From an uncultured bacterium (GTDB lineage: Bacteria > Bacillota > Clostridia > Oscillospirales > Oscillospiraceae): a stretch of DNA of 12,516 bases. Below are positions 6,585-12,516 of the stretch, in pieces. The stretch covers positions 1 through 12,516 of the forward strand of contig CAJMLC010000045.1 in assembly GCA_905214155.1 (NCBI GenBank), in the 5' to 3' direction. The stretch's first letter is position 1. Each line of letters starts with the position of its first letter. Under the pieces are notes generated by a model, which was not told the origin of the DNA, searched no databases, and saw only the letters and a list, made by a program, of their open reading frames with translations. A program made the translations under genes and the position numbers.

Positions 6585-6791
6585 TTACTTCTTCAGCGTC
6601 AGCGTATACACGCCGTCCGCCTCCGCAACCGCGACCTTGTAGCCCTGATGCTCCGCGTACCGGGTCACATTCTCGCGGGACGCCGTGTTGTCCACCAGCA
6701 CCGTATATTCCGCTTCCTTGCTCATCAGCGCCTTGCGCGTCATAATGACGGGCTCCGGGCAGGAATATCCTCTTGCATCCACTGTCGTCAT
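6585..6791 (-). CDS. TusA/SirA-like sulfur (selenium) carrier protein, YedF N-domain type
   Basis: A 68-residue single-domain TusA-family protein with the motif SCPEPVI, carrying the persulfide/perselenide cysteine Cys11 (CPxP). It reads as the N-terminal domain of clostridial YedF, which usually adds a DsrE-like second domain. Here the protein stops after the TusA fold (beta-alpha-beta-alpha-beta, ending in TLTLKK), so it is the short form. Family members relay sulfur from a cysteine desulfurase. Beside yedE and selD the cargo is inferred to be selenium. It starts one base after the yedE stop, with AAAGGAGAG inside the end of yedE, and is followed one base later by the DUF3343 gene. Confidence 0.9.
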   Translation of the reverse strand: MTTVDARGYSCPEPVIMTRKALMSKEAEYTVLVDNTASRENVTRYAEHQGYKVAVAEADGVYTLTLKK

Positions 6792-6792
6792 C

Positions 6793-7881
6793 TTATTTGC
6801 TCTCCTTTCGGAACGTATTCACACACGCGATCACCGCTACGGCGGCGATGCCCACGATCACCGCGATCTTGCCGTTGTCCGTCGGGCCGTTGCCGGAGGA
6901 CGCGAGGCCGAAGTTGTGGCAGAACGCCGCACCGGCCAGCAGACCGAGCACTGTGATGGCGCTGTCGCTGTTGCCCTCACCCGCGAGGATCAGCTGCCGC
7001 AGCGGGCAGCCGCCCAGCAGCACGCACGCAAAACCGACCAGCAGCATGCCGAGGAAGTTCCAGAGTCCATCGGTGTGTGCAACCGGTTGCTCGGCCACGC
7101 CGAGATGGAAATAGCTCGCATCGGTCGCGCCGGTGAGGATCAGGTTGCAGACCAGCGCGCCGACAAGGATCGCCGCAAAGCCGAGGATGAGCTTGGTCTC
7201 CTTGAAGAGCACGAGGTCGCGCACACCGCCGACCATGCAGAGCCGCGTCCGCTGCGCCAGTGCGCCGACGATGAGGCCCGCCGCGAGGCTGATGAGGATC
7301 GGCGCATGCAGCGCGCCGGGACCTGCGCCCGCTTCGCTGAAGTGGATGAACGCCGGGGCGAGCAGCAGCAGCGCGAAGACCACCAGCGTCAGGATGACGA
7401 ACACGCCGCCCTCCGGCTTCGCCAGATCATGGCTGCGCTTGAGCGTGTAGCCCTTGTTCAGGAAGAACACGCCCGCCAGAATGCCGCACACAAAGCCGGC
7501 CAGGCCCAGCAGCGCATTGAGATCGCCGCCCGCCAGTCTCAAAATCATGCGGAACGGGCAGCCGAGGAACATCAGGCAGCCCACCATCACGAACATGCCC
7601 AGCACGAAGCGCGTCACCGGCGCGCTGCCGCCGCGGGCGGAAAATTCCTTGTGGCTGATCGCCATAATGAAGCTGCCGAGCACCAGACCGATGATCTCTG
7701 GCCGGATGTACTGCACAGCCGCCGCCGAATGGAGGCCGAGGCCGCCCGCCGTGTCGCGCAGGAAGCACGCGATGCAGAAGCCCATGTTCTTCGGATTTCC
7801 GAACAGCACCAGCAGCGACGCGATCACGCCGATGATCAGTCCGGCGAAAATCATATTCCGCTTTTCATGTTTCAACGTCAT
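6793..7881 (-). CDS. yedE: YedE-family putative selenium transporter
   Basis: A 362-residue integral membrane protein of the YeeE/YedE (sulphur transport) family, with about ten hydrophobic segments. It is presumed to import a selenium species across the cytoplasmic membrane; the exact substrate is not established by sequence. Conserved thiol motifs are GFCIACF (Cys36, Cys39), GCPFR (Cys108), RLCMVGG (Cys215) and GGCPLRQLILAGEGNSD (Cys292). The two GCPxR segments, about 184 residues apart and each followed by a Gly-rich helix start, indicate an internal duplication of the kind known for this family. It is the first gene of the selenium operon, with AAGGAG nine bases before the ATG and a promoter plus candidate LysR operator in the divergent gap. 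The length is normal and nothing is broken. Confidence 0.93.
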   Translation of the reverse strand: MTLKHEKRNMIFAGLIIGVIASLLVLFGNPKNMGFCIACFLRDTAGGLGLHSAAAVQYIRPEIIGLVLGSFIMAISHKEFSARGGSAPVTRFVLGMFVMVGCLMFLGCPFRMILRLAGGDLNALLGLAGFVCGILAGVFFLNKGYTLKRSHDLAKPEGGVFVILTLVVFALLLLAPAFIHFSEAGAGPGALHAPILISLAAGLIVGALAQRTRLCMVGGVRDLVLFKETKLILGFAAILVGALVCNLILTGATDASYFHLGVAEQPVAHTDGLWNFLGMLLVGFACVLLGGCPLRQLILAGEGNSDSAITVLGLLAGAAFCHNFGLASSGNGPTDNGKIAVIVGIAAVAVIACVNTFRKESK

Positions 7882-7943
7882 ATTGTTCTACTCCTTTTTC
7901 TCGCTTTTTCTCGTTCTCTCTTTTCAAGAATATCGCTGTCTGT

Positions 7944-7972
7944 ATTGTAAAATATCCCCTCGCAAAAGTCTA
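7944..7972 (-). promoter_or_regulatory. Promoter candidate of the yedE-selD operon
   Basis: On the minus strand a -35-like TAGACT (7967-7972) and TACAAT (7944-7949) are spaced by 17 bases. Both boxes are imperfect, as expected for an activator-dependent promoter. A perfect dyad sits just upstream of the -35. The leader to the yedE ATG is about 60 bases and pyrimidine-rich on the plus strand. Confidence 0.55.
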
Positions 7973-7984
7973 ATTGCAAAACCG

Positions 7985-8005
7985 GATAAGGTCTTGTCAC
8001 TTATC
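7985..8005. promoter_or_regulatory. Candidate LysR operator in the divergent selenium control region
   Basis: GATAAG-N9-CTTATC is a perfect inverted repeat that contains the T-N11-A pattern of LysR-type sites. It is centred about 23 bases upstream of the yedE -35 box. A related half-site GGATAAGTCTATGTTA (8061-8076) lies inside the divergent csd promoter, and AAAAGTCT recurs at 7964 and 8037. GATCAA occurs twice (8015 and 8045). The cognate regulator is inferred to be the LysR protein encoded at 9273-10163. Confidence 0.5.
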
Positions 8006-8051
8006 ATAAAATCCGATCAATGTTCGGCATCCCCGAAAAAGTCTGATCAAT

Positions 8052-8080
8052 TTGATATTTGGATAAGTCTATGTTAAAAT
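8052..8080 (+). promoter_or_regulatory. Promoter of the cysteine desulfurase-lysR operon
   Basis: TTGATA (8052-8057) and TAAAAT (8075-8080) are spaced by 17 bases, 31 bases before the ATG at 8111. The spacer contains the GGATAAGTCTATGTTA half-site, so bound regulator would cover the promoter. This is consistent with autoregulation. Confidence 0.7.
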
Positions 8081-8110
8081 AAAATAAATTTATTCGATGG
8101 AGGGAGCGCT

Positions 8111-9283
8111 ATGCCCATCTATCTCGACAATTCCAGCACCACATTTCCAAAGCCGCCCGCCGTGGCGGAGGCCATCGCCCGCTACCTGACCGACTGCGGC
8201 GTCAACGTCTCCCGCGGCGGCTACCGCGCGGCCTACGCGGCGGAGGATCTTGTCTTCTCCACGCGCGAGCGGCTCGCCGCGCTCTTCCATGCGCCGGACT
8301 GCAAATGCGTCTGCTTCACGAAAAACGTCACCGAGAGCCTCAACGTCCTGCTCAAGGGCTTTCTCCATCCGGGCGACCATGTGCTCGTCTCGTCGATGGA
8401 GCACAACGCCGTCATGCGCCCGCTCCGGCAGCTCGAGACGCAGGGCGTCTCGTTCTCGCGCGTGCCCTGCCGCCCGGACGGCACACTGATCTTTGAGGCC
8501 ATGGAGGGCCTTTTGCAGCCGAACACGCGCCTCGTCGTCATGACGCACGCAAGCAACGTCTGCGGCACGCTCCTGCCCATCGCCGCCGTCGGCGCATTTT
8601 GTCAGGAACACGGCCTCCGTTTCTTCGTCGACAGCGCGCAGACTGCCGGCGTCTTCCCCATCGATATGGACGTGATGCACATTGACGCCCTCGCCTTCAC
8701 CGGCCACAAGGGGCTCCTCGGCCCGCAGGGCACCGGCGGCTTTGCCCTTCACGAGGATCTCGCCGTGGAGCTGACGCCGCTGATCGCGGGCGGCACCGGC
8801 AGCCTCAGCCATACCGAGTTCATGCCGGATTTCCTGCCGGACCGCTTCGAAGCCGGGACGATGAACCTCCCCGGCATCGCCGGGCTCCACGCCGCGCTCG
8901 GCTTCCTTGCAGACACCGGTCTGGACGCCATCCGCGCGCATGAGCTTGCTCTGACGGAGCGTTTTCTCTCCGGGCTTGCGCCGCTCTGCGCGGAAAACCG
9001 CATCAGATTGCTTGGCCTCCCCGGCACTGAAGGCCGCGCGGGCGTCGTCTCCATCCAGACGCCGGGCCGCGACCTTGCCGACGTCGCCTTCGCGCTGGAC
9101 GACCGCTTCGGCATCCAGACCCGCGTCGGCCTCCACTGCGCCCCCGCCGCGCACCAGACGCTCGGCTCTTTCCCCACCGGCTCCATCCGCTTTTCCTTCG
9201 GCTATTTTAATACAGAAGCCGATGTGGACGCGGCCCTCGCCGCGCTCAACACCCTGACCAAGGAGGCGCCCCATGGACTTTAA
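8111..9283 (+). CDS. Class-V PLP cysteine desulfurase / selenocysteine lyase-like protein
   Basis: This 390-residue enzyme belongs to the class-V aminotransferase fold. It would take sulfur from cysteine (or selenium from selenocysteine), leaving alanine and an enzyme-bound persulfide or perselenide. Visible residues are His98 (SSMEHNAVMRP), Asp174 (FVDSAQTAG), the PLP lysine Lys200 (TGHKGLLGPQGTGG) and Cys343 in RVGLHCAPAAHQTLG, the likely nucleophile. The C-terminal TGSIRFSFGYFNTEADVD is typical of the 'cysteine desulfurase family protein' group found beside selenium genes in Clostridia. GGAGGGAG precedes the ATG at good spacing. It is divergent from yedE and overlaps lysR by 11 bp. The context argues for selenium mobilisation to the TusA-like/DUF3343/SelD chain, but Cys versus Sec preference cannot be read from sequence. 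Confidence 0.92.
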   Translation: MPIYLDNSSTTFPKPPAVAEAIARYLTDCGVNVSRGGYRAAYAAEDLVFSTRERLAALFHAPDCKCVCFTKNVTESLNVLLKGFLHPGDHVLVSSMEHNAVMRPLRQLETQGVSFSRVPCRPDGTLIFEAMEGLLQPNTRLVVMTHASNVCGTLLPIAAVGAFCQEHGLRFFVDSAQTAGVFPIDMDVMHIDALAFTGHKGLLGPQGTGGFALHEDLAVELTPLIAGGTGSLSHTEFMPDFLPDRFEAGTMNLPGIAGLHAALGFLADTGLDAIRAHELALTERFLSGLAPLCAENRIRLLGLPGTEGRAGVVSIQTPGRDLADVAFALDDRFGIQTRVGLHCAPAAHQTLGSFPTGSIRFSFGYFNTEADVDAALAALNTLTKEAPHGL

Positions 9284-10163
9284 GCAGCTCCGTTCCTTCG
9301 TCGCCGTGGCCGACTGCGGCTCGTTCACACAGGCCGCCGCCCAGCTCTATACCTCGCAGCCCACCGTCTCGGCCCACATCCGCCAGCTGGAGGAGGAGCT
9401 GCAGCAGCGTCTCTTCCTCCGCACCACCAAATCCCTTTCCATCACGCCGCATGGCCGCGAGCTCTACGACTATGCCGTGCAGGTCCTGTCTTCGCAGGAT
9501 CGTCTGCTCGCAGGCTGGCGAAAGGGCGACCACACGGTCTCCCTCGGGGCCTCCACCATCCCCTCGGCCTATCTCCTGCCCGATCTTCTGGCCCGTTTCA
9601 GCCCCCTGCACCCGGACGTCTCCTTCGACATCCACCAGAGTGACAGCTCCGGCGTGCTCCGCGCGCTGCGCGCTGGCCGGTTCGACCTCGGCCTCACCGG
9701 CATGTCCGCCCCGGACGATGACCTGCTCTTCACGCCCTTCTATCAGGACGCCATGGTGATCATCGCGCCGAACACGCCGGAGTTTTCCGCTGCTGATCCG
9801 CAAAACACCGCGCTGCTTCCCGCGCTTCTGCGGTCTCACCCGCTCCTGCTCCGCGAGGAAGGCAGCGGCAGCCAGCGCTCCGCCGACGAATTTCTCCGCG
9901 CCGCCGGGCTGGAGCCGGATGCGCTCCGCATCGCCGCACGGCTGAACGATCAGGAGAGCATCAAAAATCTTGTCGCCGCCGGGCTCGGCCTTGCCATCGT
10001 CTCGGCGGTCTCCGTCGCGCGGGAGCGCGACCGCGGCGACCTGCTCGTCTTCCCGCTCTCCGGCGCCGCGCGCACGTTCTACGTCGTCACCCGGAAAAAT
10101 GACTATTTCCGCCCCGCCGCGCGTCAATTCTTTGACTTTGCGGCGCAGTTCTATCACACCTGA
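9273..10163 (+). CDS. LysR-family regulator, selenium-metabolism-associated type
   Basis: A 296-residue LysR-type DNA-binding regulator. The winged helix-turn-helix covers residues 1-60 (MDFKQLRSFVAVADCGSFTQ, recognition helix around SQPTVSAHIRQLEEEL). A linker helix follows to about 85, then the periplasmic-binding-protein-like effector domain (about 89-294). The N-terminus fits the group annotated as selenium-metabolism-associated LysR regulators in Firmicutes. ATG is preceded by AAGGAGG at six bases, and the gene overlaps the desulfurase gene by 11 bp, so the two are translated together. It probably controls both divergent promoters at 7944-8080, through the GATAAG-N9-CTTATC dyad. The effector is unknown; a reduced selenium or sulfur metabolite is an inference. 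No terminator is visible before the prmA promoter. Confidence 0.9.
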   Translation: MDFKQLRSFVAVADCGSFTQAAAQLYTSQPTVSAHIRQLEEELQQRLFLRTTKSLSITPHGRELYDYAVQVLSSQDRLLAGWRKGDHTVSLGASTIPSAYLLPDLLARFSPLHPDVSFDIHQSDSSGVLRALRAGRFDLGLTGMSAPDDDLLFTPFYQDAMVIIAPNTPEFSAADPQNTALLPALLRSHPLLLREEGSGSQRSADEFLRAAGLEPDALRIAARLNDQESIKNLVAAGLGLAIVSAVSVARERDRGDLLVFPLSGAARTFYVVTRKNDYFRPAARQFFDFAAQFYHT

Positions 10164-10184
10164 CCCCCTGGCCGAAAAAATGAC

Positions 10185-10213
10185 TTGTCTTTCCGCGCAG
10201 TTTCCTGTAGAAT
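10185..10213 (+). promoter_or_regulatory. Promoter of prmA
   Basis: TTGTCT (10185-10190) and TAGAAT (10208-10213) are spaced by 17 bases, 43 bases before the prmA ATG. It lies in the 93-bp gap after lysR, indicating that prmA is transcribed separately from the selenium genes. Confidence 0.7.
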
Positions 10214-10256
10214 GTGTATATCTATGTCATCTTGCCAATCAGGAGGCACCAAACTT

Positions 10257-11228
10257 ATGCAATGGATCGAAGTCACCATCAAAACGACCTCCGCCGCCAT
10301 CGACCTTGTCTGCGACCGGCTGACCGTTTTGGGATTTGACAGCTTTATCATCGACGACCAGCAGGATTTCGAGCGCTTTCTGGAAGAGAACCACCAGTAC
10401 TGGGACTATGTCGATGAAGACCTCGAGCAGAAAATGCAGGGGCTCTCCCAGATCCGCCTCTACCTGGAGGACAGCGCCGCCGCGCCCGAGCAGATCAGCA
10501 CGCTCCGCGACGATCTGGCCGTCCTCCGGCGCGATTATCCCGCCGTCGACTTCGGCTCGCTCGAGGTCGCGCTGGCCAACGTCCGCGACGAGGACTGGGA
10601 AAACAACTGGAAACAATATTATAAGCCCCTCGCCATCGGCGAGAAGCTCCTCGTCGTGCCGGAGTGGCTCAACCCCGAAAACCCGGAGAACCGCGTCGTC
10701 GTCCTGCTCGACCCCGGCATGATCTTCGGCACCGGCGCGCATGCCTCCACGCAGATGTGCATGCGCGAGCTCGAGCGCGCCATCCAGGGCGGCGAGCAGG
10801 TGCTCGATCTCGGCTCCGGCTCCGGCATCCTCTCCATCACGGCACTCCTCCTCGGCGCCAGCCACGCCACCGGTGTCGACATCGACCCCAAAGCCGAGGA
10901 CATTGCCCGGCAGAACGCCGCCATCAACCAGATCTTTGCCGACCGCTTCACCGCCCTCACCGGCGACGTCATCGGCGATACCGCCATGATGGAAAAGCTC
11001 GAGGCGCATTATGATGTCGTGCTGGCCAACATCGTGGCCGACGTCATCATCCCGCTCGCGCCGGTCGTGCCGCATTTCCTCGGGGAGGACAGCGTCTTCA
11101 TCTGCTCCGGCATCCTCAACACGCGCCTGCCCGAGGTCATCTCCGCGCTCGAGGCTGCGGGGCTTCAGGTGCTCTCCACCGAACAGCAGGAGGACTGGTG
11201 CCGCGTCACGGCGGTGCTGGCCGGGTAA
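10257..11228 (+). CDS. prmA: Ribosomal protein L11 methyltransferase
   Basis: PrmA adds methyl groups from S-adenosylmethionine to ribosomal protein L11. The 323-residue protein has the usual two parts: an N-terminal substrate-recognition domain (1-100) and a Rossmann-fold methyltransferase. Motifs are FGTGAHAST (157-165), the SAM loop VLDLGSGSG (182-190), GVDID with Asp208 for the ribose, and ANIVADVI (257-264). The C-terminal EQQEDWCRV is also typical. The start is the ATG at 10257, with AGGAGG ten bases upstream. An in-frame TTG at 10185 would place the start inside the promoter and is rejected. It is followed after 12 bp by a membrane protein gene in the same direction. Nothing is unusual apart from the acidic, rather divergent N-terminal domain. 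Confidence 0.96.
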   Translation: MQWIEVTIKTTSAAIDLVCDRLTVLGFDSFIIDDQQDFERFLEENHQYWDYVDEDLEQKMQGLSQIRLYLEDSAAAPEQISTLRDDLAVLRRDYPAVDFGSLEVALANVRDEDWENNWKQYYKPLAIGEKLLVVPEWLNPENPENRVVVLLDPGMIFGTGAHASTQMCMRELERAIQGGEQVLDLGSGSGILSITALLLGASHATGVDIDPKAEDIARQNAAINQIFADRFTALTGDVIGDTAMMEKLEAHYDVVLANIVADVIIPLAPVVPHFLGEDSVFICSGILNTRLPEVISALEAAGLQVLSTEQQEDWCRVTAVLAG

Positions 11229-11240
11229 GGGGGCGTCCGC

Positions 11241-12281
11241 TTGCGTATTTTTTCCTTCCACAATCAGCGCATCCTGCGCCGCGTCCTGCTGACGGTACTG
11301 GCCGTGCTGCTGGCCGCCGCGCTGCTCTTGCTCTGCCGGTTTCTGTATCTCAGCCGCTACGTGGTCTATGCCAATGGCGAGGCATATCTGGACTTTGACC
11401 GCACCCTCTCCGCCACACGCGAGACGCAGGCAGCCCAGGATCCGGAGGATTATCCCTTTACGACGCTGATCGCCTCGCAGTCCCCCGACGAACCGCAGAC
11501 GCAGCAGCGCAGCAAGATCCAGGGCTACTACATCACCACGAACATGCTCTCCGACGGCGTCGACGCCGTGCGCGCCGCGCTGGACGCCGCGAATGATTAT
11601 GACGCCGTCATGATCGATGTCAAGAGCGTCTTTGGCAACTACTATTACCGCTCCAAGCTCTCCGGCGCGCAGGTCGCGACCTCCGCCGACATCGACGCCG
11701 TCGAGGCCCTGATCCGCGAGCTGACTGCCAGAGCCGATCTCACGGTCATCGCCCGCGTCCCGGCCTTCTCGGAGCCGAACTATGCCTTTGCCCATCAGGA
11801 TCAGGCGCTCGCCCTCTATTCCGGCGCACTCTGGATGGACGACAAGCGCTGCTACTGGCTCGACCCGTCCGACGCCTCGGTGCAGAGCTTCCTTGCCTCC
11901 ATCGCGCTCGAGCTGCAGGACCTTGGCTTCGACGAGGTGCTCTTTGACCAGTTCTATTTCCCGTCGTCCGACGCCATCAACTGGTCCTCCGACCTTGGGC
12001 TCACTCGGCAGACCGCCATTCAGGATGCCGCCGAGGGTATCCGCGCCGCGCTCGAGGGAAGCACCATTCGCGTAGACTTTGTCTCCGACGATCCCGCTGT
12101 CGCCGCGCAGGCCGACCGCATCGCCGTCACAAGCGAGGATGCCGCCGTGGTCGAATCGACAGCCGCCGCCTTCGCCGACGTGCTGACCGATCCGTCCTCG
12201 CAGCTGCTCTTCCTCACCAGCTCCCGCGATACCCGCTACGAGAACTACAGCGTTCTGCGCCCGCTCCTCGATGCACAATAA
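11241..12281 (+). CDS. Membrane-anchored DUF4015-type putative glycoside hydrolase
   Basis: A 346-residue protein with a basic N-terminus and one membrane helix (about 15-36), so the rest should lie outside the membrane. After a linker (40-90), residues 91 to about 335 follow the DUF4015/glycoside-hydrolase-like barrel pattern: KIQGYYIT (strand 1), DAVMIDVKSVFG (122-132), TVIARVPAFSEP (168-179), YWLDPSDASVQSFLASIA (205-222) and GFDEVLFDQFYFPS (229-242), the family's GFDE-FD-FP signature with likely active-site acids. Catalysis and substrate are unproven for this family. Start is TTG with AAGGGGG seven bases upstream, chosen because no better codon precedes the basic-hydrophobic N-terminus. 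It is 12 bp after prmA and probably in one operon with it. It is shorter than fusions that carry extra surface domains. Confidence 0.82.
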   Translation: MRIFSFHNQRILRRVLLTVLAVLLAAALLLLCRFLYLSRYVVYANGEAYLDFDRTLSATRETQAAQDPEDYPFTTLIASQSPDEPQTQQRSKIQGYYITTNMLSDGVDAVRAALDAANDYDAVMIDVKSVFGNYYYRSKLSGAQVATSADIDAVEALIRELTARADLTVIARVPAFSEPNYAFAHQDQALALYSGALWMDDKRCYWLDPSDASVQSFLASIALELQDLGFDEVLFDQFYFPSSDAINWSSDLGLTRQTAIQDAAEGIRAALEGSTIRVDFVSDDPAVAAQADRIAVTSEDAAVVESTAAAFADVLTDPSSQLLFLTSSRDTRYENYSVLRPLLDAQ

Positions 12282-12317
12282 AAAACGCAATGCCAGTCAC
12301 TTGACATTGCGAAAAAA
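12280..12317 (-). terminator. Hairpin flanked by A/T runs, oriented as a minus-strand terminator
   Basis: CGCAATGCCA pairs with TGACATTGCG (one mismatch, 6-base loop, 12286-12311). The stem has AAAAAA on both sides on the plus strand, so only the minus strand has a U-tract after the stem. It would stop transcripts coming from the right, before they run antisense through the DUF4015 gene. No minus-strand gene is visible in the remaining bases. Confidence 0.55.
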
Positions 12318-12386
12318 TCAGCTATACGAAAAGCAGAAAGGGACGTCACATTCAGTGGTCGGTCCTTTATAGGGTCAAGCGAAAAT

Positions 12387-12421
12387 ATGCTGACCGCTCG
12401 TTAGGGCCGAGCGGTCAGCAT
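12387..12421. terminator. Long perfect hairpin, possible bidirectional terminator
   Basis: A 14-bp perfect stem (ATGCTGACCGCTCG/CGAGCGGTCAGCAT) closes a 7-base loop. It is followed on the plus strand by CTGTTTCTCT, a weak U-tract, and preceded by GAAAAT, which gives a weak U-tract on the minus strand. It sits between the end of the DUF4015 gene and the promoter at 12436, so it may insulate the two. Confidence 0.55.
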
Positions 12422-12435
12422 CTGTTTCTCTGCCC

Positions 12436-12463
12436 TTGACAAAATCTCAAATCGAGATATAAT
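12436..12463 (+). promoter_or_regulatory. Strong promoter with both hexamers perfect, firing out of the window
   Basis: TTGACA (12436-12441) and TATAAT (12458-12463) both match consensus, with 16-base spacing. Within the spacer is the dyad ATCTC-AAATC-GAGAT (12444-12458), a possible operator. About 50 bases of the expected transcript are visible and contain no start codon with a ribosome site, so the product could be a structured leader, an RNA gene, or a gene further right. The window ends too soon to tell. Confidence 0.7.
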
Positions 12464-12516
12464 ATAAACCAAGGGTGCTGCGATAAGCGGTTGGCCCGAA
12501 GTTAAAAGTTAAGCAG

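Noticed and set aside
8023..8037. TTCGG-N5-CCGAA hairpin in the divergent gap, considered as an attenuator or terminator
   Set aside because: The 5-bp stem is short and no U-tract follows in either direction.
8090..9328. 412-codon minus-strand frame opposite the desulfurase gene, and a 303-codon frame (9246-10157) opposite lysR
   Set aside because: Both are mirror images of motif-bearing genes. The compositions are biased to Gly/Ala/Arg/Glu and no family is recognisable.
10185..10256. Upstream TTG start for prmA
   Set aside because: It would begin within the -35 box of the prmA promoter. The ATG at 10257 has AGGAGG upstream and begins at the conserved PrmA N-terminus.
10239..12290. 683-codon open frame on the minus strand opposite prmA and the DUF4015 gene
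   Set aside because: It is an antisense shadow of two well-supported plus-strand genes in GC-rich DNA. Its translation is Gly/Asp/Val-rich with no motif, and it covers the gap between the genes.
1..12516. CRISPR array, tRNA or rRNA genes, including tRNA-Sec
   Set aside because: No regularly spaced direct repeats and no cloverleaf or rRNA-like sequence were seen by eye. A tRNAscan or covariance search was not possible, so this is an absence by inspection only.

Overview
The window reads as chromosome from a GC-rich, low-oxygen Firmicute, most likely an Oscillospiraceae/Ruminococcaceae-type gut Clostridium. This is inferred from the Shine-Dalgarno sites, sigma-A promoters in short AT-rich gaps, the Clostridia-type M16 pair next to lgt, the clostridial selenium gene set, and GC-rich palindromic intergenic repeats of a kind common in that group. 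No species can be named from the sequence alone.

Layout. (1) Positions 122-4960, all on the minus strand, read in transcription order: a HAD hydrolase, a paired M16 peptidase-like set (ymfF-like without a zinc site, ymfH-like with HYLEH), lgt, and a small coiled-coil protein with an acidic Glu/Pro/Ala tail. The M16 genes and lgt are tightly packed (4-bp overlap, then a 3-bp gap). The HAD gene, ymfF and the small gene each have a visible promoter candidate, and a strong hairpin terminator ends the block at 79-110. (2) Positions 4961-5301 hold no gene. They contain the HAD promoter, a composite of GC-rich palindromes related to the left edge of the window, and the selD terminator. (3) Positions 5302-10163 form a selenium module arranged around a divergent control region. 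To the left run yedE (putative selenium transporter), a TusA-like carrier, a DUF3343 putative Se/S carrier and selD, with gaps of one base or overlaps. To the right run a class-V PLP cysteine desulfurase/selenocysteine-lyase-like enzyme and, overlapping it by 11 bp, a LysR regulator of the selenium-metabolism type. (4) Positions 10257-12281 on the plus strand carry prmA with its own promoter, followed 12 bp later by a membrane-anchored DUF4015-type glycoside-hydrolase-like protein. (5) The last 235 bases have no gene but contain two hairpins and a promoter with both hexamers perfect, firing out of the window.

How it fits together. The inferred selenium route is: YedE imports a selenium species, the desulfurase/lyase mobilises Se (or S) as a persulfide/perselenide, the TusA-like and DUF3343 proteins pass it on, and SelD makes selenophosphate. 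The LysR protein probably controls the divergent promoters. A perfect GATAAG-N9-CTTATC dyad lies just upstream of the yedE -35 box. No selA, selB, tRNA-Sec, ybbB or Mo-hydroxylase gene is in view, so where the selenophosphate goes is open. Nothing here looks like a mobile element, CRISPR array or defence island. The most interesting material is the selenium control region and carrier set, the promoter at the right edge, and the palindromic repeats.
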